A stretch of 64,000 bases of DNA from Alligator mississippiensis (taxonomy: Eukaryota; Chordata; Crocodylia; Alligatoridae), in contig NC_081828.1 in assembly GCF_030867095.1 (NCBI RefSeq), positions 208,512,978 through 208,576,977 of the forward strand, written 5' to 3'. Positions 1 to 13,330 of the stretch are shown piece by piece. The first letter of the stretch is position 1, and the number at the start of each line of letters is the position of its first letter. The position numbers were made by a program, and so were the translations under genes. The notes below the pieces were generated by a model. It was not told the DNA's origin. It ran no database searches and saw nothing but the letters and a program-made list of their open reading frames with translations.

Positions 1-425
1 GTACCCGGTTCGCCGAGCTAAGCAGCAAATGCGTACCCGTACACGAGAGGCAGCTCAGACCCTGCGTGCAACACAATAGATTAAGGTTATGGAAGTAATT
101 TTCGCTTGTGAAGACTCTTAATAAACAACATCAAGTCCAGACGTTGCAGTGTGTAGCGGGGATGGGTTTATTACATTGGCAGGTCGCAGGATTGCCAGAA
201 GGCAACAGCAGCTACCTCAATAGGCTAGAGAACAGCCAAAACACAAGGGACCATATGATACCAGGCCTAAAATCTTCCACAAGTGGCTTTAAATTTTAAG
301 TGCCAAGCTTGATGTTTTTCAGAAGCCCATTTCCAGAGAGTGCAGGACTGGCACTTTCGGGGGAAGAAAAAAAGAAGTAAAATAAAAAATAAATCACCCT
401 CTCCCACTTTAAAGGTTCTTGCACC

Positions 426-589
426 TGTTGGCTCTGGATTTAGGACCCAGATGCCTTGTTTTGGGGTGAGGGGTGGACTCAATGCTCAGACCTAAATTTG
501 CCTATTATTGAATAGAAAGGTCACGGTCTGTCTGAGGGTTGGGTCCACCCCAGAACAAGGCATCCGAGTCCAAAATCAAGAGCCAACAG
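426..589. repeat. Inverted repeat with about 43-base arms
   Basis: TGTTGGCTCTGGATTTAGGA and onwards (426-468) is the imperfect reverse complement of 547-589. The shared core is GATGCCTTGTT(T/C)TGGGGTG. The spacer is about 78 bases. This may be the end of a DNA transposon or a snap-back duplication. Confidence 0.7.
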
Positions 590-644
590 CACCCATGTCC
601 AAAAACCCATGGTTGTACACAGCTCCAACTTCCTTCCAGCAGCA

Positions 645-795
645 GAACCCTGGAGGCAGACAGACACCTTCCCCTCGGGACTAGAGAAATGCACCCTCTC
701 GCAGCCTGTTTCCTCCACCTGTGCAAGCTTTTTTGTCTTGGCTGGCATACGTGCAAATCAGGAATCCAGTCCTGGCTTGAGAACTGTACACATCA
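645..795 (+). repeat. Unassigned interspersed repeat, copy 1
   Basis: About 150 bases here match 3045-3200 on the opposite strand: shared blocks include GAAATGCACCC, CAGCCTG(G/T)TTCC, GCAAATCA(G/T)GAATCCA and CTTGAGAA(C/T)TG. Two copies within 2.5 kb in inverted orientation indicate an interspersed repeat, which I cannot name. Confidence 0.7.
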
Positions 796-1697
796 CACAC
801 GAGGTTGCTAAGATGTTTCTATATAAAATGACCTTGCTTCAAGAATGATATTGTCCTCCCCACATGTACTTCCAGGACATCTTTTCCTGGGTGAATCTCA
901 AAGCTTTTAGTTTAATGGAGATCACGGCTCTATTTACTATGTTGGAAACAAACATTAATAGAAATTTCACTTTCATCAAGGTCAACAGATATTAAGTTGC
1001 TGACTTTCTAAGGAATTTTAAGTTACTGGGGCTCTTAGGCACCGTGGTAATACAAATCAGTAGTAATATTTTGATACATATGTCATCTCTACCTTACTCA
1101 AATGACTCTTAAAGAGCAGTTGCCAGAAAAGACAAATCTTTTAAAAGCAGTCCCATTTCAAGAGGCATCTAAATTATATCACCACAGCGCAGAGCAGCAG
1201 GCCCGGAAAGAATAAGCCATTGAAATGGAAGCTCCCTCTTCCATGGCTGCCAGCAAAGACATTACTGCAGCAGGACAACATTGCACAGGCTTTTCTTAGC
1301 CTAACAAAACAACCTCTTTAAGACTTAGCAGCACTTAAAAAGGCTGTCAAATTAGGGCAAAACAAATTGCAACTGCATCATTTAGAGCCTTCTGGAAAGT
1401 GATGGGAAGTGTCATATGTTTTGGTCATGCTTGCATCAGTTGACATCTAGCATACGACTGGCCACAGTTTACAACATCCTTCCTTTTACAGATACAAAGG
1501 AAAGAGAAAACACGTCTCTCTTAATCTGTTGGGCTTTGGGGCAAATCCCGTCAGCACTTCGTTTAAAGCACCGCTGTTTTCCCCATCAACCTTCACATAA
1601 AGTCCATAGAGAGGCTTGTAGGAGATGAGGTTTAGCTATGCGTTGAAATCTGTATGTTCATCTCCAGAAAGAGGGTTCAGCTGCCACTGTAACCTAG

Positions 1698-2655
1698 GCC
1701 TGTGCGAAGTGGCTAGTATTCACTTTGGATTTGGCCGATTTGGGGCACAGTGAGTCAAATCACTGTCCTGAATCAATTCGGCCAAATCTGATCCAGAGAT
1801 TCGGCTGCTGCCAAATCTCCGAATCAGTCGGACCCATCCCCCACCCATCCCGGCAATGGCTGCCCTGCCCGCCCCAGCACCTGGCACTTGGAAAAGAAAA
1901 AAGCCCCAACTCAGCGGGTGCTGCTGTGCGGGGAGCAATCCCCACTGCCCCCCACTGCATAGGGGGCTCTGCATGAGCCCCCTGACCCCCCAGCCCCACC
2001 ATGGTGCCCCATCCACCATGACTTTGGCCCTTTAAGAAAAAAAAACAAACAAACCAAAAAACAACCCCCCCCCCCCCCAAGAACGAAAAATGAGAAAAAC
2101 CCCACATCACTGTTCCTGCCTGGTGGGGGACGATCCCCGCTGCCCTGCGCCATGTTGGGGGCTCTGCAAGAGCCCCACAAAGCTCCGAGGGTGCTGCAGG
2201 AGCTGGCAAGTCCCAGGGCTTTTCTCTGTTTTTTTTTCCCCCGCCCCCTTAAAAAGGGCTGGAGCCGTGGCAGGCAGGGCAGCTGGGATCACTCCCCACC
2301 TGGCACCATGTGGTGAGCACCAGGGCTTTTCTTTAAAGGGCTAGGAGCTGGAGCAGGCAGGGCAGCCATGGAGGGGGGGGACCTGGCAGGGGTCCCCCCA
2401 TGGTCCCCTCCCCCAGCCCCCCCCTTCCCCAACCCCTTACTTACCAGCTCCGAGTCTGGTTGCAGCTCCCTGCTGCAGTCACCGGGGACTGCCTGAATCA
2501 AAGCTCTCCGAATCTTTTCTGAACATTTTGAGAGCCTTGAATCAATTTGCAACTTTTAATTGGTCCCCTGATTCCATGCCGATCCAGAGATTCGGCCACC
2601 AAATTGAGCCAAATCTCCTCCAAGTTGAATGACCACCCAAAGCTTTGCACAGCTG
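1698..2655. mobile_element. Fold-back DNA element with long degenerate inverted ends
   Basis: The left 110 bases (CTGTGCGAAGTGG..., ATTTGGCCGATTTG, GATCCAGAGATTCGGC) and the right 140 bases read in reverse complement (CTGTGCAAAGCTTTGG, GATTTGGCTCAATTTG, GCCGAATCTCTGGATCGGC) align in the same order, giving long imperfect inverted repeats. The centre is GC-rich with a C-tract at 2066-2079. No transposase is visible. Family unassigned. Confidence 0.65.
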
Positions 2656-3044
2656 TACTGCACCCCAGCTTTTTAAATGGAAATGAATCTCCCACATCAA
2701 GTGGTAGCAATTCATGGAGTAAGTATTTAATGGAGACTGAGAAGAAGTGTGCATCTTCACTTAATAACTAGAAGAGGGGTGTAACCAAGTTGGCTGAGAA
2801 TTTTCTGCAAACAAGTCTTCTGATGCAACCACCAGATTAGTACCGAGGGCAAGGATGCCACTGTATAATCCCACTGGCTGTCCCTTAGGATTGGCTGTGC
2901 CAGGTTATGATAACTGAGACAGAATAAGGGATATTCCATTAGATTTATAATTATGGATCTAATTAATTAAATAATGTAAGATGGCTAATTTCTAGTTAAG
3001 AAACTAAAAAGACTTTAACCCAAGATGTAGATATTAGGTACATC

Positions 3045-3200
3045 TCCCTGCAATTCTCAAACCAGGATTGGATTCATGATTTGCGGTGTGCCAGCCAAAT
3101 GAGAGCCAGGTCAAAAAGCGTCCACAGCTAAGGGAAACCAGGCTGTAAAGGGGGTGCATTTCTGTCCTAAACCCAGTGCCTGCCTGGAGGAGGTTGGTGG
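3045..3200 (-). repeat. Unassigned interspersed repeat, copy 2
   Basis: This is the reverse-complement partner of 645-795. Further 5' sequence (to about 3300) has no partner in copy 1. No coding potential was recognised. Confidence 0.7.
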
Positions 3201-4394
3201 AGTTCCCTTTCTCCGAATCTCCTGCCAAATGAGGTGTCGAATCTAGTCTGAGAGCCACCTCTCCCTTGGAAGGACAGATCAAATTACCTGATGTTTGCCA
3301 GATATCCACAAACTCAATTTGTTATAAACAAAGTGGCCAATAAACCCAGCAATGAAAGGACAGTAATAACATACGTCACCATTTACAGCCCATGGCTACC
3401 CACAGGGCAGTAGGGGTTAATGCAGTTTAGTGTATTCCAGCCCGTAGTGCTTGGCTGCTTTTAATTAAAAAGAAAAAATAAAAGGATTTATGTTGGGATT
3501 AAATGGGATAATTATTGATTGATCTCTGCCTTGTAAATTGAAAAGCATTTTGGATTAATCAGCTTTTAAGTAGGAAATCACTCTTTGCTCTGGACAGGAA
3601 ACTAGGTTTAGGTGCTCCACTTTGCCTCCAGTCGTTATTTGTTATGCTTTCTTCGCCCACTGAAAAGAAAATATTTGTTTCTGCTTTTTTTCCCCCTGGC
3701 TATTTAATCATCCACACATGAGCTATTGTGAAAATAGGCTGCGCTTCACAAGTACCAAGACCACATTGTGCAATTTGGACACTGCCTGGAGCCAGACTGG
3801 CTTGCACTGCTCTCCCGGAAAGATCGGAGGCTCTGCAGATCTCCTTGAGGATGCTGCAGGGGGATCTCTTCCAGTCGAGGCAAGGCTGAAATATCCAGTG
3901 TGGCAACAGTGGGGACGGCTGGTAAACATCTTTGGACAAGATGGAGCAGGTGACCTGGCTACTCATGCTTTTGAGAGGTCCCCAAGGCTTTGAGCATCAG
4001 GTGTAAAACCCTGCCCCTAGTTCCAAGCAGGGAAAAGGCCACATATTCCCTTCTGCTAGATGAAGATACAAGAAGAGAAGTGAGCTGCTGGTTCAGAGCT
4101 CAGCAACTGTGTTGAAGGGGAAGTAGTGGGCTAGAATGGCAATTCTGACTTCTCATGGAAGAGAAACATTGGCCAAAAACGACAGGAACTCCAAATATTC
4201 CCCATTGAAATCATCCCTTTTTGCATATTTCAAAAGGGGAAAAAAAACAAACATAGTTCCCAAGCAGCAAGACAACACTGTACACATCCAGTCAGTCTGG
4301 AGCTAGAGAATGGAAATCTGTAAATCCCAGAATGAAGTGGCGAATGGGCAGCACAATGACAGATGAGATTCCTTTACAGATGCAAAGCAATTTC

Positions 4395-4620
4395 TATTAA
4401 TAGAAATCCTAGAGAAGCAGGGCTGGAAGGGACCTCCATTGGTCATCTAGTCCAGGCCCAGAGGCAGATCATCCCTATCCAAACTGTCCTATCCCACTGT
4501 ACCATAATCTTACCTCTGAGTAAGACTACCATCATGAACCCTGACACAAGACATAACACCCTAACCTGCCACAGTTAAAGCAGGAGGACCATATGAACAA
4601 CACAGTCAAAAATCCGCGGC
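4395..4620 (-). mobile_element. CR1 3' end fragment
   Basis: AGCAGGGCTGGAAGGGACCT followed by GGTCATCTAGTCCAGGCCC is the reverse complement of a CR1 3' end. The remainder parallels the copy at 26.2 kb over at least 150 bases, including AAGACTACCATCATGAACCC. Confidence 0.8.
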
Positions 4621-4669
4621 CTTGGCTTGAGCCAACATCCAGTGCTTCTAAGGAAAGCTTAAAAGCAAG

Positions 4670-4803
4670 GGTGTTTGTGCCCAAAAGCTTGCAAAGAGCA
4701 TTTTTTCTACCTATTTAGTTGGTCTAATAAAAGACATCACATTTACCTAAAGATCCTTGCCTGCCTACGTCCTTAGATCAACACGGCTACAACTAACAAA
4801 CGT
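4670..4803 (+). repeat. Interspersed repeat with GTTGGTCTAATAAAAG core, copy 1
   Basis: Blocks AAAAGCTTGCAAAGAGCA, AGTTGGTCTAATAAAAGACA, ATCCTTGCCTGCCTACGTCC and AGATCAACACGGCTACAAC form a repeat common in sauropsid genomes. The copy at 63520-63640 has the same blocks. I do not assign a class. Confidence 0.75.
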
Positions 4804-7800
4804 TAAAAGCACCCTGGCACACGTGGCAATAAGGTGGGGAGGACAGAACGAGAAAAGCCAAGCAGCATGGGAATCACCCATAGATCACAGGCATTGCTAT
4901 GCCTACTATCTCATCCCCAACCAGTGGCTGTCCAAATGGAGTGTTCAAGAAGAGGTTGGAGTGATGAGATTTCAGATGTAGTTATATATTTAACCAATAG
5001 GTATTGGTCCCTTCTCAGCTGTAGTCAGTTAAAGGCTAGTGATTTTGGGATCCCCATCTTAAAAGAGCCTAATAGAGTGCTGAGCATAAGCCTTCTGAAT
5101 ATTAGCCCCTTCCAAGATATCTTCTAGAGAGCACCCATAAATATAATCCCTAATCTTTTTATATACACATTAGTGAAGAGACTAGTATGCAACAAGGCAG
5201 GGGTTTAAGAAAGTGAGTGGTTTACAGAAGGTAAGTTGGAAACTCTCATTATAAAACGTCTCTATAAAAAAAGCTAAGAAGAGCACAGATCTGAGTCTTG
5301 AATTAGAAAATTCTAAATAAGCAACTTATTAAAACACAACGCCTCCCCAACTCATGCTTATACTTATTGCAGAACTCACTGCTATAAAAGAACTACTGAA
5401 GAAATTACTGATAGGATTGAAGTATACATAGCTTAAGATAACATGCAGAGTTATGTTAGCTAGGATAAATATTTTGCTAAGGCATATTGCAAGGCATGCA
5501 CCAACTGCTCACTGTCTGGTTCTAGACGGAGGCTCTCTATCACACTTCTCTATTGGAGCAATTTTTCACCTTCTGAGGAACCTGCTGCTGTTGAAACCTC
5601 ACCCTGCAAGTCATTTAGGAATAAACGTCAGGGATGCCAAAGTAAGAGGATCATTGGCATAGCAGACTAGATCTACTCATATGAACATGGGCACGAAGTT
5701 CCTGCTCCAGCTGTCTCCTGGTTCCTTCTTAAAGGCAGGAACCTTGAATAAAAACTATGAGATCAAATGGAAAACACTCAGTTTCTGTAGTTGGTCAGAG
5801 AAGTGGAGTGGATAGCTGGCCAGGTATTACGTCAACAACCCTTCACTTCTGTCTCAGCTTTTGGCTCCTCATCTGCAAAAGCTAAATATTTCTGTAGACT
5901 TCCTTAACTCACCTGTACAATCAAGAATTTAGTGTTAGGAGTCCTACTGAAGTCAATGGAACAACTAAAACGCTTGTCTTTATTCAGACAGGACTCTAAC
6001 TGATGTTATAGAGATGCATTGGAGACCCCTTAGGAAGGCCAAGAGGGTTGAATGAAGGCTGTTGTACTAGACCCAGTGGAAGAAGTAATGCATGCTTTTC
6101 TAGGAGTCCAAATGTTTAAGAGCTTGTAAGATATCTGCAGTGTAGAACTGAAACCTAGGAGACCAGGACAGGGCCAAGGAAAAAACAAAACCAACCCCCC
6201 CGCCAAGGGACGTAGGATGTCCCTGTTTGGTAGAAGTTCTCAGACAATAGCTGTTGCTGTACTATGAGTGCCTTCTACATATAGGTTATGTAGTGTAGTT
6301 AACAGCTATCGCATGTTGGTTCTCTCATCCTGTCCACAGGAGAAAAAGTGTTCAGCGGGGCATTTTAATTATTATTTTTATTATAAACACACACACACAG
6401 TTTTTTCTTTGTTCAGGGAACCAAGGTCAAGACGTACCTTGCACCTAAAGCAGGTGATGGTGATGTTTGCAGTGGCCCTTAGTTCTTGGTGAAGCTTACT
6501 CCATAGCTGTGGCCTGGATCCAAAGAAATCTGTTACCCCTGGGAATTTTTTACCCTTTTCATAGGAGGTCCACTGAAGCAAAGGAGTGATTGTAGACTGT
6601 GGTCTTCATCCGACTATGGCACGTTATTTTGGATATGTACATGTTTGTCCAAGGTCAGGGCTACCAGCTTTGGTGTGGCAGGGACCACATGGTGCCTGCA
6701 GCTGGCTTCTGGGCACAGTGCAGCAGGTGGCCTTCCCTGGGAGGGCCTGATCTGGAAGATGTGCTTAAAGCAGACCCAACATCAATTGCCAGCACTGGGA
6801 GCATTATAGCCTTGATATTAGAGCACTGGCCCAGGAAGAGGGAGACTTTCTTAGGGCTGAGAGGGGTTCAAAACCACATCTCTCATGTACAGCACCCATC
6901 ATAATTAAATTTCCATAGTTAGGGTTCCCTGACCCCTTCATAAAGGAAATGATCAACTGTTAAGGTCTGATCTTGTTCCAAGTAAAGATATTCAATGTTC
7001 AGAACTAGAATATGCAAGTAAAAATAAAAACTATTGATAAAAGAGAAGATAAAAATATTCACAAGAGATGCTTCTTGCATTGAGATCCAAAACAAACAAT
7101 TCAGGAATCCATTCCATCCCAGAAGTCAACCTGTTTCTTCAACAAGGCACCACGACGACTCCATCAGATACGCGCTGGTGAAGAAGGTGGAACAGTGCAT
7201 CACATCTAGGAAATTTGGTTGCTTTACAGTCCATATAAAATTGGTTCAGGATACAGAACTGGAGCCTAAATATTAACCCTAAGGAAGATGCTAATGTTGG
7301 TGAAGGTTAGGTGTAGAGATCTTTTGAGGAGGTCCCCATGAACATCTGCAAAGCTAACTCACCTCTTCTCCAAATTCCTACCGTGCCAGGATGTTAAAAA
7401 AAACAAACCCCTCCCCTCCCCAAACTCCTGAGCAAAGTATTGACCACTACCTATCAACATGGTCTCTTCTGTGCCTCAGAAGTGGTAGCACAATGGAAGT
7501 GTGGCACCTAGGTGGATCCAAGCCACAACCAAGTCCTTTTTGCACCTTCCTTTTCTCTGGGTTTCCCTATTCTTTTGCTCTTTTCTCCAGCCCCCCAATC
7601 CATTTAAATATAAAGCAGCCATGAGCTACTCTACAGTTTGAGCTCTACAGCATACTTATGCCAGGCAACAACATCCTCAAACATGCTGCGCTGCTCCACA
7701 CAGGTTGCCTCCCACCCCAGAAGCAGCATAGCCATGATGTTGCAGCGCTGCAGGCGAGTGAGTTGGCAGTAACGCAGAGTGCTAATTAACTGCATCCATA

Positions 7801-10800
7801 GCATACTTCATGCAGGCTACCCTGCTTTAGGAGGTGGCCTACATGGACTAATGGAGCATGTCCAAGGATGCCACCATGGTAAGTTCCCCATGTAAGCATG
7901 GCCAAAGTTATGGCATCTCTTTTCGATGCCATACCTTCTGCTCTGCAGTCTTTGGTGACTGGGAAACCACATGATTGCCTATGCTATAGGGACCCTCTTC
8001 CTTCCTACCCTCCCATGAGCCCTGCTCCAGGCGCACACTCAAGCAAGGAATGTGGCCAGCTGTCCTCCACAGCGCTGGTCCGAGGGCAACGCTCCCTGGC
8101 AGGAACCGTATCAGGGTTCAGACTGCGGGGCAGAAGTCTAATGAGGAATATTCCACCGCAGAAGTGCAGGTCTCTGCTCCTGGCCAGTCTTAACAGTCTA
8201 ACTGGCATTTCTCCCAGCAAGCAAGAGAGCTGCCTGTGTAGTTTTTTTATGCCAAGGGAAGAAAGAAAAAACAATGGCAACAGAACAGATTCTATAAGAA
8301 AAACAGGGCTGTATTCACATAGCAATGGCACCTGAGCTTTGTACAAGCTTCTGCCCAACAGAAAACCCTGGCCAGGAGGCAGTCTTACTTTAATGAGATT
8401 GTCTACTTTCTCCCCTCTTCTCTTCTCCACTCCCCAGTCCAGTTTGCATAACCCTTTTCTCATTCTTCTCTTCCCTTGTGTTCCCCCCACCCCACTTAAA
8501 ACCTCTGTTCAGTCATCCTCAGTCTCAACACCCTAATTGACCCTGTCCCTCATTCAGGCCTACCGAGATCCTTCTGGGGCAGACCCCCTGGCTACACCAG
8601 CATAACGGAACAGCACCAATTTATGCCAGCTGAGAGATTGCCCCTTCATCCCCTTCCTTCTCCTTCAGTCCCCTGGGTCTTCCTCACCCCCAATTCTCTG
8701 CAGTGACCTTTGCACTTGGCACTCTTCTTTCCTATGCTTCAAGTTTCTAAAGACTCCACCTGTGTGATGAAAACAGCCATTTTATTTCCAGGAACGCTGA
8801 AGCCCAGCCGAGAAAAGGCACACTGTAGTCACCTGGAGATTTTGCTTCTGCCACTTAATGCAAATTTAAGAGTCATTTACACTGCAAATGGTAGGTATTT
8901 CCTACCAAGGAGGCATAGCGGCACCGTTCTCTTTGCAAGGGTTTTAAGGCTGTGTAGTTTCTCTATCTAAACCCAAGTCCCCAGAACTGCACATAAAGAT
9001 CTCTAAGTTGCAGAAGACATTGGGACAGAGGTGTGCGTGTTGCAGGAGGAGAATAAGATGCTCTTAAAGCCAACCCATACCAATGTTTTAGTGATGCACA
9101 ACAGGAGATTTTGGCACCTCTTGCCTGGAACTGTTATACCACCATATTTCCCAGACACTCCTCTGGGGCTTGGAGTTATGCATTTCTTTACAGGTCAAAT
9201 TAATCCTGGACATCACTTCAGCATCGTTGGTGGAGTTCTACCAGAATAGCTGAATTATTCACAGTTGCAAATCAAAGTCTCACCCACAGTTCAGCATGCT
9301 GCTTCCCAGCAACTTACAAACAGTGAACAGCTCCTACGCATCTGATTCAAAAGGCAGCAATAAAACAAATTCCACAATTTGAAGTGAGTTCCTTTATAAA
9401 CCCTCTTCAGACAGTCTCAGTGTAATATTGCTCACCATTTATTTAAAAAGACCTGTTTTAACCTCACAACAAATCTGGCACATAGGAGTTTCCTGCATTT
9501 CATCCCACTGTCTCCTCTCTCTCCCCCTTTTTATTTTGCAAATTCCTAAGTCAGGTCTCTTAAATAATTAAAAAAAAAAAAAATACTGACGCACGAGTTG
9601 AACTATCAATTTAATAGTTGACACAAAGCAGAACTATAGCAGAGGTATTCCTGGAGAATATCAGCATTCATGGGGATATGCTTAGTAAGGAGGGGTGAGG
9701 GTAGGAAGAGAGATGGGGCAAAAAAAAAAAGTTCTCCTGCTGTGACAATGGGTTTTTTTGTTGTTTTTTTAACCCGTACTTTTAACATGTTCCATGCAAG
9801 CCAATTGTGCTTATATAATATTGGCTCCGAAATAAATGCTACCATGTTAGGGCTGGGAGATTATAACTGGAATGCACAACTAATGGAAGCTCTCCGACAA
9901 ATGCAATCTTCCCTGCCAGCCGGAAGAAAGCAGAGACGGTCCTGAAGTGCCTCACTCAGTGTGCCTTTCCAGAAGCTGTGAGATGACTTGTTCACTCTTC
10001 TCAGCATAGACTTTACGCCCCCCTCCCCTCCACCCACCTCTCGGCATCTCTGTTAACTGAACAATTTTTTTAACTCATGTGGATCAACGACGGGATTTTT
10101 CAGCAGAAAACAATCCTACAGAAAATGTTGCGTGTGGCTGGGGAAAAGCAGCCAGGCATTATTCTCATCACAAAATCTACATCATGAATGCCAATGAGTG
10201 CGTTCAGTGACAGACAGAGGCATGCAAGTTGTGTTTGGCAAGTAATGGACTGTAACAGTTGTCAGGCATGGGCGTATCACTCAGAGGAAGATTGTTCATG
10301 CGCGTTCACGTGGTCAAGTATCCAATTGAATATTTGCTCGTGTTCCTTTGTGTTTCACCACATGTTTGGTGTATCAAGTGTCCCGTTAGGTTTTTCAGGT
10401 TCATGAGTTTGCTGTGTGGCATGTGCAGCATAATGCCATCATAAAAATGGAATGGGCCTTCACCACCGAGGACAGCTAAGAGATGCTTCTCAAAACACTT
10501 AGATATTGAAATGTTATCTTAATAGGACTTAATCTACTCCAACTATGCCTCAGAAAATACCACACTTTGGAATGGTCCGCATAGGTATTAGGTTTTCCAC
10601 TTGCACTTATTTGTATTATGTAGCTGTTAGATGCCAACCAAGCTCAGAGACTCAGTGTGGTCGGCATGCATGCATTAAGAGACCTACGCAACCTAAAAAA
10701 GTTAAACCATGTAGATATGACAGGTACAGGACAGGACAGTAGAAGTACAGCAAGGCGAGGGAACTATCACTTACATCACACAACGGGTTGCTGTGCAAGT

Positions 10801-12448
10801 CAGGACTAAACCACAGGACTTGGGTCCCAGTCCAATGTCCTGTCTGCAAGGCTATGCCTCTATATGAGCATAATAAGCCAGTGATAAGTGGCCAAAACCC
10901 TTGCTTACTGAAGAGAGGAAGGACAGGATCTGCCCGAATTGCCGTCATCCCTGCAGCACGTTGAGAATATACTTGTTCCAACATCTGATTTTATATCACT
11001 ATAAAGATGAGCCCAAGAAGATTGCCGAGGTCCTGTGTCTACACCCAACAAGGCTCTGTGAATGCACACTGGACATCAGTGGCTTTAAACCCATAAGAAA
11101 GACACCCCACAAAGAAACAAACCAGAAAAACCCAACACCTTATTACACACATCTAGATACCAGCTCTGTCTGAGAAGACAAATATCAGCTGGAAGCGAGC
11201 AGTTACCAAAAACACTTGGAAAGCTTATTAGCAATATTACTTATTTGAGCAAATGTGTCCCATCCCTAAAGGACAAAAGATATTAGGGGGGAGAGAACCG
11301 AACCCTGAAGGATCAGGCCTTGCACAAGTCAAATGCAGACTGAGTCAGAGCAGTGAGTGTGCAAATTCCCTAAAGGGTATCCTACCTGCCTGTACCTATT
11401 AATACCCATCTAGGAGTTACTGGGAGCCTCCTTCCATTTGACTTATACACTCCACACTCTCCCCTTATTTCAGTTTGTGTCAAGAGTCATTCAAATTTAT
11501 CTAGTTCTTTAGATGCTTCCACAAGCAGATACCAACCCTCTTCCATACAGCCAGAAAGTTAGCTAGTAGTCCAGCCTCCCCACTGCCTCCATGAAGACCT
11601 GCTGGGCTCTACATGGAGGCCAGACAGACTACTTGTATATCAAGAGTGTTTATTATTCCCACTAGACCCGCTTGTGCTTCGTTGACTTGAGATGGATTAG
11701 GTTTTCCATGGGTATTGGGGAAACTCATTGACAAGTGACTCAGTCCATGCTATAATTATTCAAATCTCAAATTCTTTCAACACCGTTCAGCAAAACTTAA
11801 GCAGAGATGGCTAAATATAAAATGATAGGCTTCGTACGTGGCCAAGTCTCTTGCCAGGGCAACTGAAAGGCGAAACAATCCACGTGGTGATGTTAAGGTA
11901 TCTTCCGCACAGCCAGTACATATGCTTGCTTACTCCTTTTACCTTAGCTACTATGTGAATGCGAGTCCGTGAGGCACCTCTCCCACTGTTTCTCTTTCCT
12001 CTCAGGGGAATCAGTCCAGGATGCCAGGACAACTGTTTAGGGGTTACAAGGAAATGCAAGAAACCCCCATTTTTCTGCTGTGCTTACATGGAAGGAGAGA
12101 AGTGGGATTCTCGAGCTTTGCTTATTGCTTGCATAAGCACACAAGTCAGGGGGGCCTTTCTATAGTACTCCATTTAATGCCTGCTGTGCTATGCTGTGGC
12201 CTTGCACACGGCAGTATAACTACAAGTGAAAAGACTTATGAATTCTTTGCCTTGTATTTAAGGGGCCATCTTTCCAGAGCCCCTCTCAGCAACATGAATA
12301 TCTGCACCTTCCTGGCAGACTGTCTGATCCCATTAGCTTCAGACAGATGAGTGTTTTGAATGCAAGTGCTCACTTTTCTCCATGCAGGCCAAGAAGATGG
12401 TATCATAAAGGGAGCAACCCAGGTGCCAAGACCAGGGAGTGAGCAAAG
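4804..12448. other. Non-genic sequence, no feature recognised
   Basis: Short open frames occur (longest 161 codons on the minus strand near 8005-8490 and 145 on the plus strand near 7898-8335), but they overlap each other, show no family resemblance and no splice context, and look like chance. A/T tracts at about 9570 and 9720 and a (CA)n run near 6390 are the only structured sequences seen. Confidence 0.5.
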
Positions 12449-12529
12449 GACAGTCTATGTCCCATGGTAGGTCTCACACATGCCTTGATACTATCAAGGC
12501 ATGTGTGAGACAGTCTATGTCCCATGGTA
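12449..12529. repeat. Perfect 41-base palindrome inside a 21-base direct repeat
   Basis: Arms 12471-12490 and 12492-12511 are exact reverse complements of 20 bases around a single C. They are bracketed by identical copies of GACAGTCTATGTCCCATGGTA at 12449-12469 and 12509-12529; the last three bases of the right arm overlap the right copy. No mismatch exists in either repeat, so the event is recent or an artefact. Confidence 0.95.
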
Positions 12530-13162
12530 TTTAAAAATGTCAGGATGGATCTGAAAGCTCAGTAGATGGAGAAAGACTAGGCCTCCTTGGAAAATGGGCA
12601 GCCTCCAAGACCTTGGTGCTCATCTGCCAAGTAGGTTAGAACAGTAACTCAACACCCCTGGAGACACAAGTGAAAATCTTGAATTGGGACACTAGTTGCA
12701 TTAGCATGTTTTGGACACCAGCAACCAAAGCATTTACATCTCCGTAGGTGCAACATTCAAAGCTCCTTAGTGCTGGGTCAGGCCATGGCCTAGGCTTGAA
12801 GCTTGAGGGATTTGGACAAGGCTGATACCTAAACATCTGCTGTTTGCTCGTGAATGGCAACTGCCAAGAACAGGGGTTGGAAGTGAGGAGACAGCTAAAA
12901 GACAGCCAGCCATCTTGACGTTATTCCAGTCTCCTGCTGAATTCAGTCGGTCGGTGCTTCCTCCAAGAAGCTTCCACTGGCTTTGTTTGGAGGTTGCCTG
13001 AATAGATATCAAGTAAGAATTGGATTCAGGCAACTGGAGGGTTTAGCCCTGACTGAGCTCCAGTCTGACAGGTTAGATCTCAAGATCTCCCATTATACCC
13101 CCTACACAGACTTCCTTGCCCAAAGAGTGGTTTTGCGCATCAAATTGATCCCACAGTCTTGG

Positions 13163-13330
13163 GCTAGGGACAGAAGTTACATGTAAACCAGTTTAAATGA
13201 TTTAAAACCTGTAACAGAACAGACATTCAGTGCATATAAATCTGTTTCAAAATGGCTGAAACTGGTTTAAGATAAACCTGGTTGAATGTAGTATCAGACT
13301 CAACTGTTTTGGGTCAAACCAGTTGTGTAT
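13163..13330 (+). mobile_element. DNA transposon fragment (AACCAGTTTAA family), copy 1
   Basis: It begins GCTAGGGACAGAAGTTAC and contains AAACCAGTTTAAATGAT, CCTGTAACAGAACAGACATT and GAAACTGGTTTAAGATAAAC. The same blocks occur at 50973 and 54011. This is the left terminal part of a non-autonomous element whose fuller copy is at 54011-55233. Confidence 0.75.

Larger units (their letters stand above)
1..1697. other. Non-genic sequence
   Basis: Apart from the inverted repeat at 426-589 and the unnamed repeat at 645-795 I see no gene. Around 1020-1072, CTGGGGCTCTTAGGCACCG then GTAATACAAATC resembles the tail of a common old amniote repeat. A related tail appears in inverted form near 62095-62190. 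Confidence 0.5.

Noticed and set aside
7898-8490. Overlapping open frames of 145 and 161 codons as a possible gene
   Set aside because: They lie on opposite strands of the same GC-richer stretch, resemble no family I know and have no visible gene context; chance frames are more likely.
12471-12511. MicroRNA precursor
   Set aside because: The stem is only 20 base pairs with a single-base loop, too short and tight for a Dicer or Drosha substrate.
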